From: Thereva unica
Taxonomy: Eukaryota > Arthropoda > Insecta > Diptera > Therevidae
Direction: 5' to 3'
Length of the DNA stretch: 64,000 nucleotides
NCBI GenBank assembly: GCA_949987705.1
Contig: OX465281.1
Coordinates: forward strand, 154,246,380-154,310,379
The notes beneath the pieces are model-generated. The model did not search any database. It was given only the letters and a program-made list of their open reading frames with translations, and was not told the origin of the DNA. Positions 1-10,376 of this stretch are shown here, in pieces (within the stretch, counting starts at the first letter, position 1; each line of letters opens with the position of its first letter). The position numbers and the translations under genes are program-made.

Positions 1-1199
1 GCACCTTCCAACGCACGAAAATAGAAAGAATCCAATAAAATATTTGTGTACAAATTAAAAATTAGTCTTAAAATCACGCCAAAGAAGTATTACTTCTAAT
101 GCGTGTACATAAGTACACACACACTTTTTTCTTTCTTCATCTTTCTATAAAATCATCCGTATCGACTTTTTTCCAATTTTTTTTAAACCGATATTCCTGA
201 TTATAGTGTCTTCTGATTTCAGAATCGTCCGTATACTTATTCGACTTTTTTTGTTTTCCAAAATTCTACCGATGTCTTAATTTCTGTCACCAACCAAAAT
301 ACAAATCTCAACTTTTTTTTTCTTTTTTATTTATTTATTTTTTATTTTTTTTTTTCATAGCCTTCTTGATTTTCAAAAAAAGTTTTCTTCTCAAGTGCTT
401 ATTTTTCTACAATATTAAAAGGGATAAAGGGATAGCCCCGCCTTTAGACATGGAAAATTTTTACTGTTTTGTTTTCGAATCGGATTTAATAATATTGTAA
501 TAGAGAATAGGGCCCCTGATGATAAAATAGGTCAAAGGGCCCAAGGCACGAGCGCTCCATGCGACAACGCCACGCCAAAACAACAACAATCTGTAGGCTG
601 TTAAAATTTTTATTATTTTGGCGCAGCGTCGTCGAATGGAGCGCTCCTGTATGCACCCCATAAAGGTAACAATCCCCCAAGGCATTTGCTCGCAGGCTTT
701 TGACGTTATAATGTCGTAAAATGTTTGCAACGGATCTGATGAGGTATAGGGTTTTGCTCCAGGCACGAAAATAGAAACAACGCGGTTTCTTCAATGAATA
801 ATTATATTTTGGTTAAACGTTATGATGATCAATAAGTTGATGATCGCTACACTTGCGACCGTAAAGCAAAACAAAAATTGAATATAACCCGTGATCTGTC
901 TCCGTGCTACTTTGACCGGCTCCATGATCAAAATTGATCGCCAACCAGAAGCCTCTACTTCCTGCTCGAGGTGGAATTTTCAAAGAGGGGGCGATCTGGT
1001 ATGATCGCCCCGTTGTCCCTGCTGCTCGAAGTGCTGGAAGCTAGCCGCTACAGCTAGCTGTAGTATACTTAAACATAAAAAGATGATGCTTCAGATATGC
1101 ACAGCTGCGATATGCACTTTATTGGTGACGCCATTCGGCCCGCGAGTAAATGTTCGTTTGCTTCGGTGGATTCTTTTTGCTCACGGAGACAAACGCAAG
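1..1199. other. AT-rich stretch, no gene recognised
   Basis: Long T-rich runs occupy about 310-355. Two overlapping minus-strand frames of about 100 codons at 461-794 resemble no family I know. The 15-mer GCACGAAAATAGAAA occurs at 13-27 and again at 763-777, which may mark a diverged direct repeat of about 750 bp. From about 900 to 1060 the base composition is more GC-rich, but I recognise no coding similarity there. Confidence 0.5.
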
Positions 1200-1208
1200 G
1201 ATGGTACA

Positions 1209-1286
1209 AGTTTTTATAGGGATAAAAGCTCACGCTCTAGAAGACAAGGTCTGATCCGTGCTTGTCTTATATTGACGAAGGCGTAG
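1209..1286 (-). pseudogene. LINE reverse transcriptase fragment, downstream half
   Basis: Read on the minus strand this continues the reverse transcriptase fragment at 2442-2573. It encodes a short stretch ending in ERELLSL and then a stop. The stretch aligns with the residues that follow the FADD motif in the related LINE at 30690-32621, where the matching text is KDRELMSKS. The two halves were separated by the Transib insertion at 1287-2436. The target duplication CGTAG is present at 1282-1286. The piece is a dead remnant. Confidence 0.6.
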
Positions 1287-2436
1287 CACAGTGGGCTAGA
1301 TTCTAAAAAAAGTGGACAAAAATCAAAATAAATTTTTTTTAAATGCCCTTTTCTATAGGAATTATTTTATAGAGGGGGATCCCCTGGACGTTTTTCCGAA
1401 AAATGGGGCGGGTAGCTTTAAAGCCTGCGGATCTGAGGCATTCCGAAGTTAGATACTTTGGACATAACTGCATTTGCGTGTCTTCACCGCGAAAAACACT
1501 TCCTACGTTAAATCCCAATAACATTATATCTGAGTGTGTAATATTAATTAAGTTCAATGGAGAGTGATCCTGAAGGTATATAGAAAATTTTTATGTGTTT
1601 TACCGTTATTAAATAATAATACATGCTAATGTAAGAGAATGATCAATAACCACGAAAAAAAATTTTTTTTTTTTTAAATTATTAGCCTTAAATTGTAAAA
1701 ATAGTTTATTGCCCACTACCGCCCGGCATAGTTTCAACGCGATTTTGTAGGAAATTCTTCATACAATGAGAATTCGAAAGATTTGGGTGCCAAAACTTGC
1801 CAATTCATATTTTGTACGGCGTGAATCGCGTGCTTTCGTGAAAAAACGTTAAAACTTGTACGTAATGTTACCATGTGAAATTTTCGGAAAAATGTATGAA
1901 AATTTAATTTATTTCATTTAATTAACGTTTGGTGAAATGTCTGAAGACGCCCAGGAGGCGCGTAACAAAGATTTTAAAAAATATCGTGAGCATTTTGCTA
2001 GAAAAACTTCTAGACAAGGAAATATGGAGGATGTATTCAATCGTCTTCTCGTCACATCCGACCCTTATATTTCGAGCATGTGCCGGACGGAAATACCCTA
2101 AATGTAATAACAGTTTGTCTGGCGAAGCTTTGAGGTTGCTTCATACATCCGACACAGAGACTAGCAGGGACTTAAGTAAAGCAATCGTACCATCTGAGTC
2201 CGCTAGTAGCGACGAAGGCTCCGATTAAGGAATTATATTTAATGTATATACGTAAAGTTTATAAATGTATGTATGATTATTTTAAAGTAATTAATTTTAA
2301 TTAAAAATGTTTTTGATAGTTTTAATAACGGATTTGTGATCAGCGATGTGAAACACCCATGTAGTCAAAATTTCGAATGTATAAGACAACGCATTATATT
2401 TTTGTCCACTTTTTTCCTAATCTAGCCCACTGTGCG
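1287..2436 (+). mobile_element. Transib-type DNA transposon relic with RSS-like ends
   Basis: The terminal inverted repeats are about 36 bp and begin CACAGTGGGCTAGATT at both ends (1287 onward, and the complement of 2401-2436), with a few mismatches. A 5-bp duplication CGTAG flanks the element (1282-1286 and 2437-2441). Both ends start with CACAGTG, then 22 bases, then an A-rich motif beginning ACAAAAA (1316-1324 and the complement of 2399-2407). Transib elements are known for 5-bp target duplications and for termini resembling the RAG recombination signal. At 1150 bp it is far shorter than an autonomous Transib, and only a transposase tail remains inside. The interrupted host sequence is a LINE reverse transcriptase fragment, and it reads on across the junction once the insertion is set aside. 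Confidence 0.85.
1937..2228 (+). pseudogene. Transib (RAG1-like) transposase C-terminal remnant
   Basis: A frame from ATG at 1937 runs 54 codons to TAA at 2099-2101. It includes AQEARNKDFKKYR and, further on, NMEDVF. A frameshift near 2090 moves the tail, rich in Ser, Asp and Glu and ending SSDEGSD, into the frame that closes at 2228. From memory the first part aligns with the C-terminal catalytic segment of RAG1, where the third acidic residue (E962) precedes GNKLFRRFRK and is followed by EMEDVL. The Glu in QEARNK would be the equivalent. A stop codon lies a few codons upstream of 1937 in the same frame, and no other transposase domain is seen, so this cannot be functional. The family call rests on this alignment plus the TIR and target duplication. 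Confidence 0.7.
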
Positions 2437-2441
2437 TAGGA

Positions 2442-2573
2442 GTAACGCAGAGTGTCGTCGGCAAAACTTGTGACGTGGGTTGGAGCGGATTGAGAGCAGA
2501 TCATTAATGAATATTAGAAAGAGATCAGGTGAGAGAATCGACCCTTGGAGAACGCCGGCCGAGATTCGACGAC
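2442..2573 (-). pseudogene. LINE reverse transcriptase fragment (CR1/Jockey type)
   Basis: On the minus strand this reads ISAGVLQGSILSPDLFL and onward into FINDLLSI. This is the GxPQGSxLSP region of a non-LTR reverse transcriptase and is close to the same region of the LINE at 30690-32621. The usual Pro of the motif is Leu here. The FADD catalytic motif is encoded in the next frame (about 2464-2475), so a frameshift precedes it. The sequence ends at about 2573 with no 5' part. The Transib relic is inserted just downstream in the reading direction. Confidence 0.75.
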
Positions 2574-4519
2574 ATTCAGTACCTACATTTCATTAATAAG
2601 ACAATTGGACAAATCATTTTCATTGTTATCACATAATTTCTGAGATAATGTTCCAATTTATTTTTCTATTGAGTTGATCAATTTCAAAGGATGCAAAACC
2701 ATTAAATTATTTTTAATTGTCCGCATACTTTTGAAACGCGCTTTTGATTTGACTTTTCTGTATATCCAACGACGCGTTGAATACAGAAATGCAAACTTTT
2801 TCCCTGTGCTTCTTGAATTGAAAGTCATCTGATAATTCGTCATAAAATTTTGCTACTTTTCGTTGCCGGCTCTAATTGTCCACAATACGCGGACTTAGAT
2901 TGCATTGGCCGTACCGCGTTCGAAAAAAGCGCTGGTGAGGTTGTATTTTCTTAATCGTGAGTTGAGAATAACTATTAAAATAATCAGATTTTTTTGTATC
3001 CTAAAATAAGAACTAATAGTCCAGTCACTTTAAATATGAACCTCTGAAAAAATGCAACTGGAGATTTATCAGCGGGATTCTCTTTATTTTGGGCTCACAA
3101 ATAATTTCCCAAAAGTCCATAAAGCCAACTGACCGGCTACTCGAGTTATGGAAGGTCAAAGGTCACGAAAATCAGTTTTTCCCAAAAATCTCGTAAATTA
3201 ACGGTTTTATGCAATTTTTTGCTAAGTAAAGATTGTTCGTAAGATAAATCTGCATAAAAATGTCTTATACGAAATTTACGTAGAACCAATGGTTTTTGAG
3301 ATATGGAGCTGGGAAAACTCGGGCATCGCACTGCATTCTTTTCCGCACCACCTGTGAACTATAATGCAAACAGCGTTTTTACATGGTATCCGCAGTAGGC
3401 CTAGTCCAAAGGTTACCAAGCATAAAAAAAATTTGTTTATCATCTCTCTATCTCTTCTATTCCCACTTCTTTCATACTGTCATCTTCATCAACACCTATC
3501 CCAGAGGAAAATAATAAAATGGGGTTGGCATCATCATCGTCCACCTTAAGTTCAATGGTTGTATCCTCGGACATCGAGTTGACATCGGAAAGAATATGAT
3601 TTATGAGCTCTTTTGTTAATGAATATTGATTAATTTACTTTGAGAAAAAATCAATTTTCATTTGAAAGGACGTAAGGACGGGAGGTGGGGATGATGAGAG
3701 GTACCGCCCCATGTTTCATTTATCCACAAAGTTCGTGCGGAACGCTCCTGAGAGACAAGCGTCTAAACTGGCCCTACGTTACATGATAATATTTCTAATA
3801 TTGCATTTTACCATGGTACTCACGGAGCACTCACAGAGAAAGTGGAAGTGAGACTCATTCTCCTCAAGGCAAAGCCTACAGGTGGGTTGCTTTGGAGTGG
3901 CGTAGGTAGCTTTCTGCGATGGAGGGGAATATGATTTAGTATAAAATTCCATAAGTTTTTTTTTTTCTAAAGTTTTATTTTTGATGAAAAAAATAATAGT
4001 CCTCAGTCCCTGGCCATATTTTTAATGATTAGTAACAAGCTTACATTTTGACAAGACGCCCAGCTATTCTATTTAAGCGAAAACGTGGGCTTGGTGATTT
4101 CCAAATTTTTATTAGTAAATATTTTGTTAAATTAAGAGATAATGTAATAGAGAACTCAAAGAAAGTTTGTCCAATCGAAGGGTCGCTCAGCCTCAGCATG
4201 TGCAAATAACTAGGCCATCAATACTTCAATTGAAGATTTGAGCCGAGCGTAGGCCTGGTAAATCGGGCTAATTAATTTGTAGGACATTGTGACCATCTTA
4301 TTGCACGCACAAGTACTAACAAACAGTGAAAAAATCGGCGGGTTACTAGAAATTATCACTCGGAAAATAAGTTTTTTTTTCAATAAAACCTCTGTTTTTT
4401 ACATAATTAATGTGTTTTTGGGGGTCATTTTGAGCATTGGAACCGTTTTAAATAGACTTTTTTACTTGTTCGTGGATAGTACAATTTTTGAAGAAAATTT
4501 CATCAAGCTCTCAAATATT
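2574..4519. other. AT-rich stretch, no gene recognised
   Basis: Only short unsupported frames are present. 3060-3330 has the look of a decayed repeat, but I cannot assign it. I see no motifs, no tRNA and no convincing tandem structure. Confidence 0.45.
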
Positions 4520-4733
4520 CTTCTTCTTCTTCTTTTACGGCTCTACAACTGGGATCCCGCGCTGCCCTCTCGCAACTGTTGTCTGCACCGGTCCTGATTC
4601 TGAGCCGATGTCATCCAGTTTGGCAATTCTAAGCTCTGAGCGTCCTGGTCTACGCCATCCTTCTAGCGAAGGTTTTGTCTCCCCGCAGAAGATTGCTCTA
4701 AATAAACCCACGGACCAAGAGGAGCATTTTTAG
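4520..4733. other. GC-richer insert of unknown origin
   Basis: After a (TTC)n run at about 4519-4535 the composition changes abruptly. About 180 bases of balanced GC sit in strongly AT-rich DNA. An 81-codon frame covers it without recognisable similarity. It could be a SINE or the 3' tail of a LINE, but no polymerase III box pair or paired target duplication could be confirmed by eye. Confidence 0.25.
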
Positions 4734-6674
4734 AAAAACGTAATTTTTCGCAAAAAGTTAAATTTAAAGAAAACTGCAACTGCTCTACCCAATTTAATTT
4801 TGTTACATATTATTAAATTATATTTCATTTATTGTCAAAAGACCTTAAAGAGCTCCTAGCTTTGCTGCGCCCTGACGAGACGCGGGACTTGGGGAGCGTT
4901 ATTTACGTCACTGCCTAATACATACGAGTGTGTAGTTACAAATTTCCGTCGAGTTTTTCTATAGTAAAATTAACTCCTTCAAAATATTTTCTTACCATTA
5001 TTACTTCCGCTTTCAGCAATTTTTTTGTTGCTCCTAAAAGTTACGAATATGATGTCATCATCATCGTCCATTAATATAAAAGTATTTTCCTCCAAATTTC
5101 CTCTCTTTGTTAGCTGGACATAAATCTAACTTTTCCGTCCTAATAAAAAATATTTGCGAGCTCATGAACATCTACAACAAAACTAGGCCAAGGTTCCCAA
5201 AGAAATATTCGCCGTTGGGCTGACCTTCCCCCTTCCGGGATGAAAAATAATTTTCGCTCATATGGCTTTCTTCATCTTCGTTTTTTTGTGTGCAAAAAAG
5301 CAACACGGAGGAAGTGGTTATTTATCTTGCCGGCCTTCTTGCTATATGAATGAACATATAACCCTTTGCTTCAAGGAGGGTCCAGAATTTCAGGAAAGTG
5401 TGTTCTGCAGGAAGGGCATTGATGCTAGTCAATTGCCTCTAAAGCTCCAATGGAATAATTCATCTGGAAGGTAATTTGTCCAGGATTAGACAGATGAATC
5501 GAAGAAAAAGGGAAATGGACTAGTCAATAAATAATCGTTAAAAGGATTCTAACAAAGCCAATCCTTTGGACTGTTGATATGCGTATACAAGGGTTTTGCG
5601 AACGAATAATTTGTTTATAGGACTGACTTGTAACTCATGATTGGTTTCTTAATGCATTGAGCGTACGTCAACATTTTAACCCGTGTGAAATATAAAAATA
5701 ATTAAAAACCTAAGGGAGTAACCTCATTCTCACACCGAAAATTTGTGGGAACATAAAAATTTGCATAACAATTTCGAGAAAGTTTTCATGATGAAAATCA
5801 CTGAAGACTCAATTGTTACTTGCGACGTTTTCTGAAAATTTTCCTAAATTTCAGTCTAAAGACAATTCTTTGTAGTGGACCCGTCCGTTGTTACCTCGTT
5901 TCGCGATAGAGATATGCACTAGAATAAAAAGCTTTGAATAGAAAATCCTAAAGTGCGATTACTACCCAGCTTACTTTTTTGTATTCATAACGAAGGAAAT
6001 AATTTTCCCGGCCAGATGAAGTTCTTTCAACATAAACAACCCAGATGGAAAGTGAATAGTCTGATGATGTTTTTCCATTAATGGAATGATTTGAGCTTTA
6101 ACAACTAGAGTATTGCAAATCTAACCGTTGAAGAATGGGATATGTATTATTAATTAAGATAAATCTTTGGAGAAGGTTCAATTTTAGATAGTATTTTGAT
6201 TGGAATAATAACATGGCGAGATTCACAGAAGACAGGACGTCTTCATGAATTGTCTACGAGGTTACGTATGCTAGGTTTCACATCATAAAGTTCTTTTCCC
6301 GATATTTCAAAAAAGATTCCGTGTCGTTGCATGTAATTCAACTGATGATGATTGTAATGTCACTAGAGTAAGTACTATATGTATACAATAATGCGCGTGG
6401 TTATAACCGGTTTTGTGGAACGAGAGTAGGTATGCATGCCGAAGGGAAAAAAATAGATCGTTGAATTACGGTACAGTAATATAGAAGGTGTTAATTTTTT
6501 TATTGTGGAAGTTTATTGTGGCTTGCTTTAACTAGTAATATTGACAAGTTTGGAATGATGAATACTCCGCACAAGTGGAAGCGGTCCAGGAGAGCGGAAT
6601 ATGCCATTAAATACGTTTTGGAGACTATAATTTTATGTAAGACTTTATAATTCTACGCCTCTAATAATATGGCA
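4734..6674. other. AT-rich stretch, no gene recognised
   Basis: No supported coding region. The 70-codon frame at 5262-5474 has no recognisable domain. No tandem or inverted structure is obvious. Confidence 0.45.
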
Positions 6675-6870
6675 CTGTCAACAATGCACGTTGCTCAAGC
6701 AATTCATTTTGTTGGTTTTGCACACAAGTCAGAGAATGGAAATTATATTGTTTGTTTGTTTTTGGGTTGCTATTTATTTCGTTAATCAAAAACAAATAAA
6801 AAACAATTTTGTTTCTATTCTCTAAGCTGTGTACAAAATCAGATGTTCACGCAACCTGCATTATTGACAG
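6675..6870. repeat. Imperfect inverted repeat (hairpin), about 196 bp
   Basis: The left arm starts CTGTCAACAATGCACGTTGC. The right arm, read as complement from 6870, starts CTGTCAATAATGCAGGTTGC. Pairing continues inward with mismatches: a GTCAGAGAATGGAAA segment on the left faces a GCTTAGAGAATAGAAA segment on the right. The loop is near 6770. It could be a small foldback MITE or a long hairpin RNA source. No target duplication is clear. Confidence 0.6.
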
Positions 6871-7154
6871 CACCCACAGATTTTATTTATATCTTGTAAA
6901 AATACATGTACCTAAAGTAAAGCTAATGTCAAAAATACAATGTATAAGCCACGTATAAGGCTAGATATTTTAACACCAAATAACATAGTAGGGAATGTTA
7001 TTCATAGGAATCTATTCCTAATTAAATAATTTGATAATAGATGTCGCAAAAATTATTAAAAAAGGCATTTATTTTCTGTAATTAAATATGTAGTTGATTT
7101 AAAGCAAAATTATTCTAGCGGAACATCATTGATGGTTTATTGTTGAAATAATCC

Positions 7155-9165
7155 TTTTTTAAATTCTTTTATTTAACTTACACTGTGTGTCGTCAAATCT
7201 TGGAAGTTAAATTTGACCCACTTCCCGGTTTCGGATAGAGCTGAAATTTTGCATACACGTTTAGTTTGGATGACAATGCAATCTGGCCATTTTGTAGAAA
7301 TATCAAGATGGCGGTTCCAAAATGGCGCCCGATTTTTGAAATTGTGCTCCGCGGCCCTCTGACATGGGTATCAAATGAAAGGATATGACAGGTAGAACAC
7401 AATAAGCTATGTGGCGTCATTCCAAATTCAAAATGGCGGCCAACACTTACACTGTTTGTCGTCAAATCTTGGAAGTTAAATTTGACCCACTTCCCGGTTT
7501 CGGATAGAGCTGAAATTTTGCATACACTTTTAGTTTGGATGACAATGCAATCTGGCCATTTTGTAAAAATATCAAGATGGCGGTTCCAAAATGGCGCCCG
7601 ATTTTTGAAATTGTGCTCCGCGGCCCTCTGACATGGGTATCAAATGAAAGGATATGACAGGTAGAACACAATAAGCTATGTGGCGTCATTCCAAATTCAA
7701 AATGGCGGCCAACACTTACACTGTTTGTCGTCAAATCTTGGAAGTTAAATTTGACCCACTTCCCGGTTTCGGATAGAGCTGAAATTTTGCATACACGTTT
7801 AGTTTGGATGACAATGCAATCTGGCCATTTTGTAGAAATATCAAGATGGCGGTTCCAAAATGGCGCCCGATTTTTGAAATTGTGCTCCGCGGCCCTCTGA
7901 CATGGGTATCAAATGAAAGGATATGACAGGTAGAACACAATAAGCTATGTGGCGTCATTCCAAATTCAAAATGGCGGCCAACACTTACACTGTTTGTCGT
8001 CAAATCTTGGAAGTTAAATTTGACCCACTTCCCGGTTTCGGATAGAGCTGAAATTTTGCATACACGTTTAGTTTGGATGACAATGCAATCTGGCCATTTT
8101 GTAAAAATATCAAGATGGCGGTTCCAAAATGGCGCCCGATTTTTGAAATTGTGCTCCGCGGCCCTCTGACATGGGTATCAAATGAAAGGATATGACAGGT
8201 AGAACACAATAAGCTATGTGGCGTCATTCCAAATTCAAAATGGCGGCCAACACTAAATTGCGGAAAGCTTATAATAGACTAAAAAGTAGAAAATATAACC
8301 GATCAACTTCCAATTTTGCACACACTTGTAGTTCGGGTGGTTAATGTGTATGAATGATGAGATGAATAGTTGAGTTAAGGGTGAGTTGATAATAAAGAAG
8401 CAATACACGTTACAAAAAATCACAAACAAACACAGAGATGCTGCTGTCAACTAAATTCAACTACTCAAATACTGAACTCATGTCCGTATGCATAATTTCA
8501 ACTAAACCCAGGTAGCAGAGCTGAGTCGAGTTCATTCAACCTTAACCCAACTCGACTCCCGTTTACATGTAGTTAGACTTGGGTTCAACTTGAGTTCAAC
8601 TCATCATGTATAAGTACTAAATGCAACCTTTTTGACCTTTTTGTAAAAAAATCAAGAAGACGGTTTCGAGATGGCGGCCGTTTTTGCAATTATGTTCCAC
8701 CGAGCCCACGACATGGGTATCAAATGAATAAAGTAAACTGTGTGACGTAATTTTAAATCTAATAGAATTGCCATCATAAAATGGCGGAATACATATAATA
8801 AACTAAAAAGTAGAAAATAAAATAAATGGTTAAAAAATTTTTTTAAAAAAAATTCTTTTCATTAACTAAAAAATGTACTGAAAAGTAAAAAATAAAAAAT
8901 ATTTTAAAGAAAGCGTGAAATTTCAATTTTAATGAAAAAGTTAATTAAAAGAATGGCGCATTTTTCATCAAAAAATTTTGTTAGAATTTGAAATTAACAA
9001 AGCAAAAAATTGAGGGTTATTGTAAATCTCACGCGATTTACAGTTATATTTTCAATTTTTGATGAAAAATGCGCCATTCTTTTAATTAACTTTTTCATTA
9101 ATGTTAATGAAAAGAATTTTTTTTTAAAATTTTTTTTAACCATTTATTTTTTTTAATTAAAATTA
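7155..9165 (-). mobile_element. Foldback-like repeat unit, copy I (inverted)
   Basis: The unit reads from its tip, marked by TTTTTTAAATTCTTTTATTT at 7155-7174, through four 269-bp tandem repeats (7183-8255) and an AT-rich spacer to about 8970. A loop of about 100 bases follows, and then a short arm inverse to the spacer end (9075-9165). The whole reads as the reverse complement of copy III (15556-24806 without its Gypsy insertion). Arms carry TGGCGCATTTTTCATCAA and its complement on the two sides of the loop. No transposase is encoded. The layout of array plus palindrome recalls Foldback or Helentron-associated elements, but I cannot assign it to a named family. Confidence 0.7.
7183..8255 (-). 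repeat. Tandem array of 269-bp units, four copies
   Basis: The block CGTCAAATCTTGGAAG recurs at 7191, 7460, 7729 and 7998, an exact 269-bp period. Units are almost identical and contain several CCATTTT or AAAATGG words (for example AAAATGGCGCCCGATTTTTG). A long open frame in each unit starts at a TTG, not an ATG, and 269 is not a multiple of three, so I do not regard it as coding. Confidence 0.95.
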
Positions 9166-9821
9166 TTTAATCTTACTTAAATTAAAAATCAAATCACTCT
9201 CTGAATTTCGCTTGAATTTTCGAACAGGGCGCGGCCCGCTTTAGCTTGTGAATAGATATCGACTTTGCTATACTGGTCAGTTTGACATAGAATGGTTTTA
9301 GTAATCGTCGTCTAATTATTATTTAATACCCAGTGGGACCTGTAAGCTTACCGAAGTACTGAAATAAGCACTTAATAGTAAGGGGTAGGCCTTACCATGC
9401 TTATTTTTACACACGATGTCAGGAGGTGTATGTTGAACAAGTTAAAGGTAAGAAAGGATTTCGAAATGTAAATATTTCTGGATCGGGTCTAAAGTAAATA
9501 AAAAACGTTATAATACTTTAATTACTTTACTAATACAAAATTTTACTCGCGGATACAGTAGCGTGTGATCTCTAGCACGCAAGGAAGAGAAGTGACTTTT
9601 TCATCAGAAAAATCAAAATGAAATTATCAAAGTACAGTTATTATTTTAGTTAAATTTTAGACTTAAATGGTGTCTTGTTGCCAGCTTTCGGTTCCAGGTT
9701 GATATTAGGGCTACGTCTTAATTAAGCTCGGCCGCCCGCCATGAGGAAGTTTCTAGGCCTAGGCCGCCCGCCATAGGGAGGTGTGGGTAAAAGTTTAGTA
9801 AATCTACGGACAGAAGAGTGA
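9166..9821 (-). other. No gene; probable 3' end and LTR remnant of a BEL/Pao element
   Basis: Next to the BEL/Pao coding tail at 9822 lies a GC-rich block with a duplicated phrase, CCGCCCGCCAT at 9732-9742 and again near 9765. In BEL elements this position holds the polypurine tract and 3' LTR, so the block may be LTR DNA. No partner LTR is in the window. At about 9332 CCCAGTGGGA recalls the end of the MITE at 12171. Confidence 0.35.
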
Positions 9822-10170
9822 TTAGTTTATTGTTTTTTCAAGTTGTTTAGAATAGTTTAAAGTTAGATTAATTGGGTTAGGGTCGATCGGAAGGATGCAG
9901 AGTTTCGTCACGGGACGTTTATAGTATCCATTTTTGTGCCTTATGGTCACGACTCGAACTTGCTCGTCCGCTCCTGGGTGAAGTTCTGTGACGCGTCCTA
10001 GCCGCCAGTGTTGAGGGGGTAGCTTGTCCTCCTCGGTTACAGATCTAGTTTTGTGTTGCCACCTGTAACGGGACTGCAAGTGGGATATGTACTCTTTGTA
10101 CCAGCGAGCCCATAAGATTTCATACGCATGCTGTACAAGTTGCCAACGATCCAGTCTATTAAGGGGGTAG
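9822..10170 (-). pseudogene. BEL/Pao integrase C-terminal (DUF5641) fragment
   Basis: The minus frame carries ILWARWYKEYISHLQSR, then PPQHWRLGRV, VRVVTIRHKNGYYKRPV and KLCILPI. These are the hallmark words of the DUF5641 domain that ends BEL/Pao polyproteins. The usual stretch between the LQxRxKW region and PPxxWxLGRV is shortened, so the domain has an internal loss. Upstream residues of the 147-codon frame (complement of 10171-10265) are Lys- and Phe-rich and unlike the family, so the homology starts at about 10170. The BEL element at 27195-33300 lacks exactly this domain. Confidence 0.85.
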
Positions 10171-10376
10171 ACTACAGTAAAATTTTCAAAAAATTCATTT
10201 CTTTTTTTTTGCTTTAAATTTGAAATCAGCCACCTCGAAAACCACCGAGTTAGAAATTTCATCACAAAATAATCAAGATTTCAAGTTTTGGCCAGAAATT
10301 TGGGACTCTGTCCCACAGTGCAATGTTCAAACGCGTTTTTCTCGAAACGATGTTTTGACGTGACAACGTCTAATAA

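Noticed and set aside
461..794. Two overlapping minus-strand ORFs of about 100 codons
   Set aside because: No similarity recognised and they overlap in two frames. Probably chance.
1287..2436. hAT element
   Set aside because: The duplication is 5 bp, not 8, and the ends and the protein tail fit Transib.
7193..8227. Series of 90-codon ORFs in the 269-bp arrays (also at 13897-15200 and 23837-24602)
   Set aside because: They start at TTG, the period is not a multiple of three, and they follow the repeat unit exactly. Array homogenisation explains their conservation.
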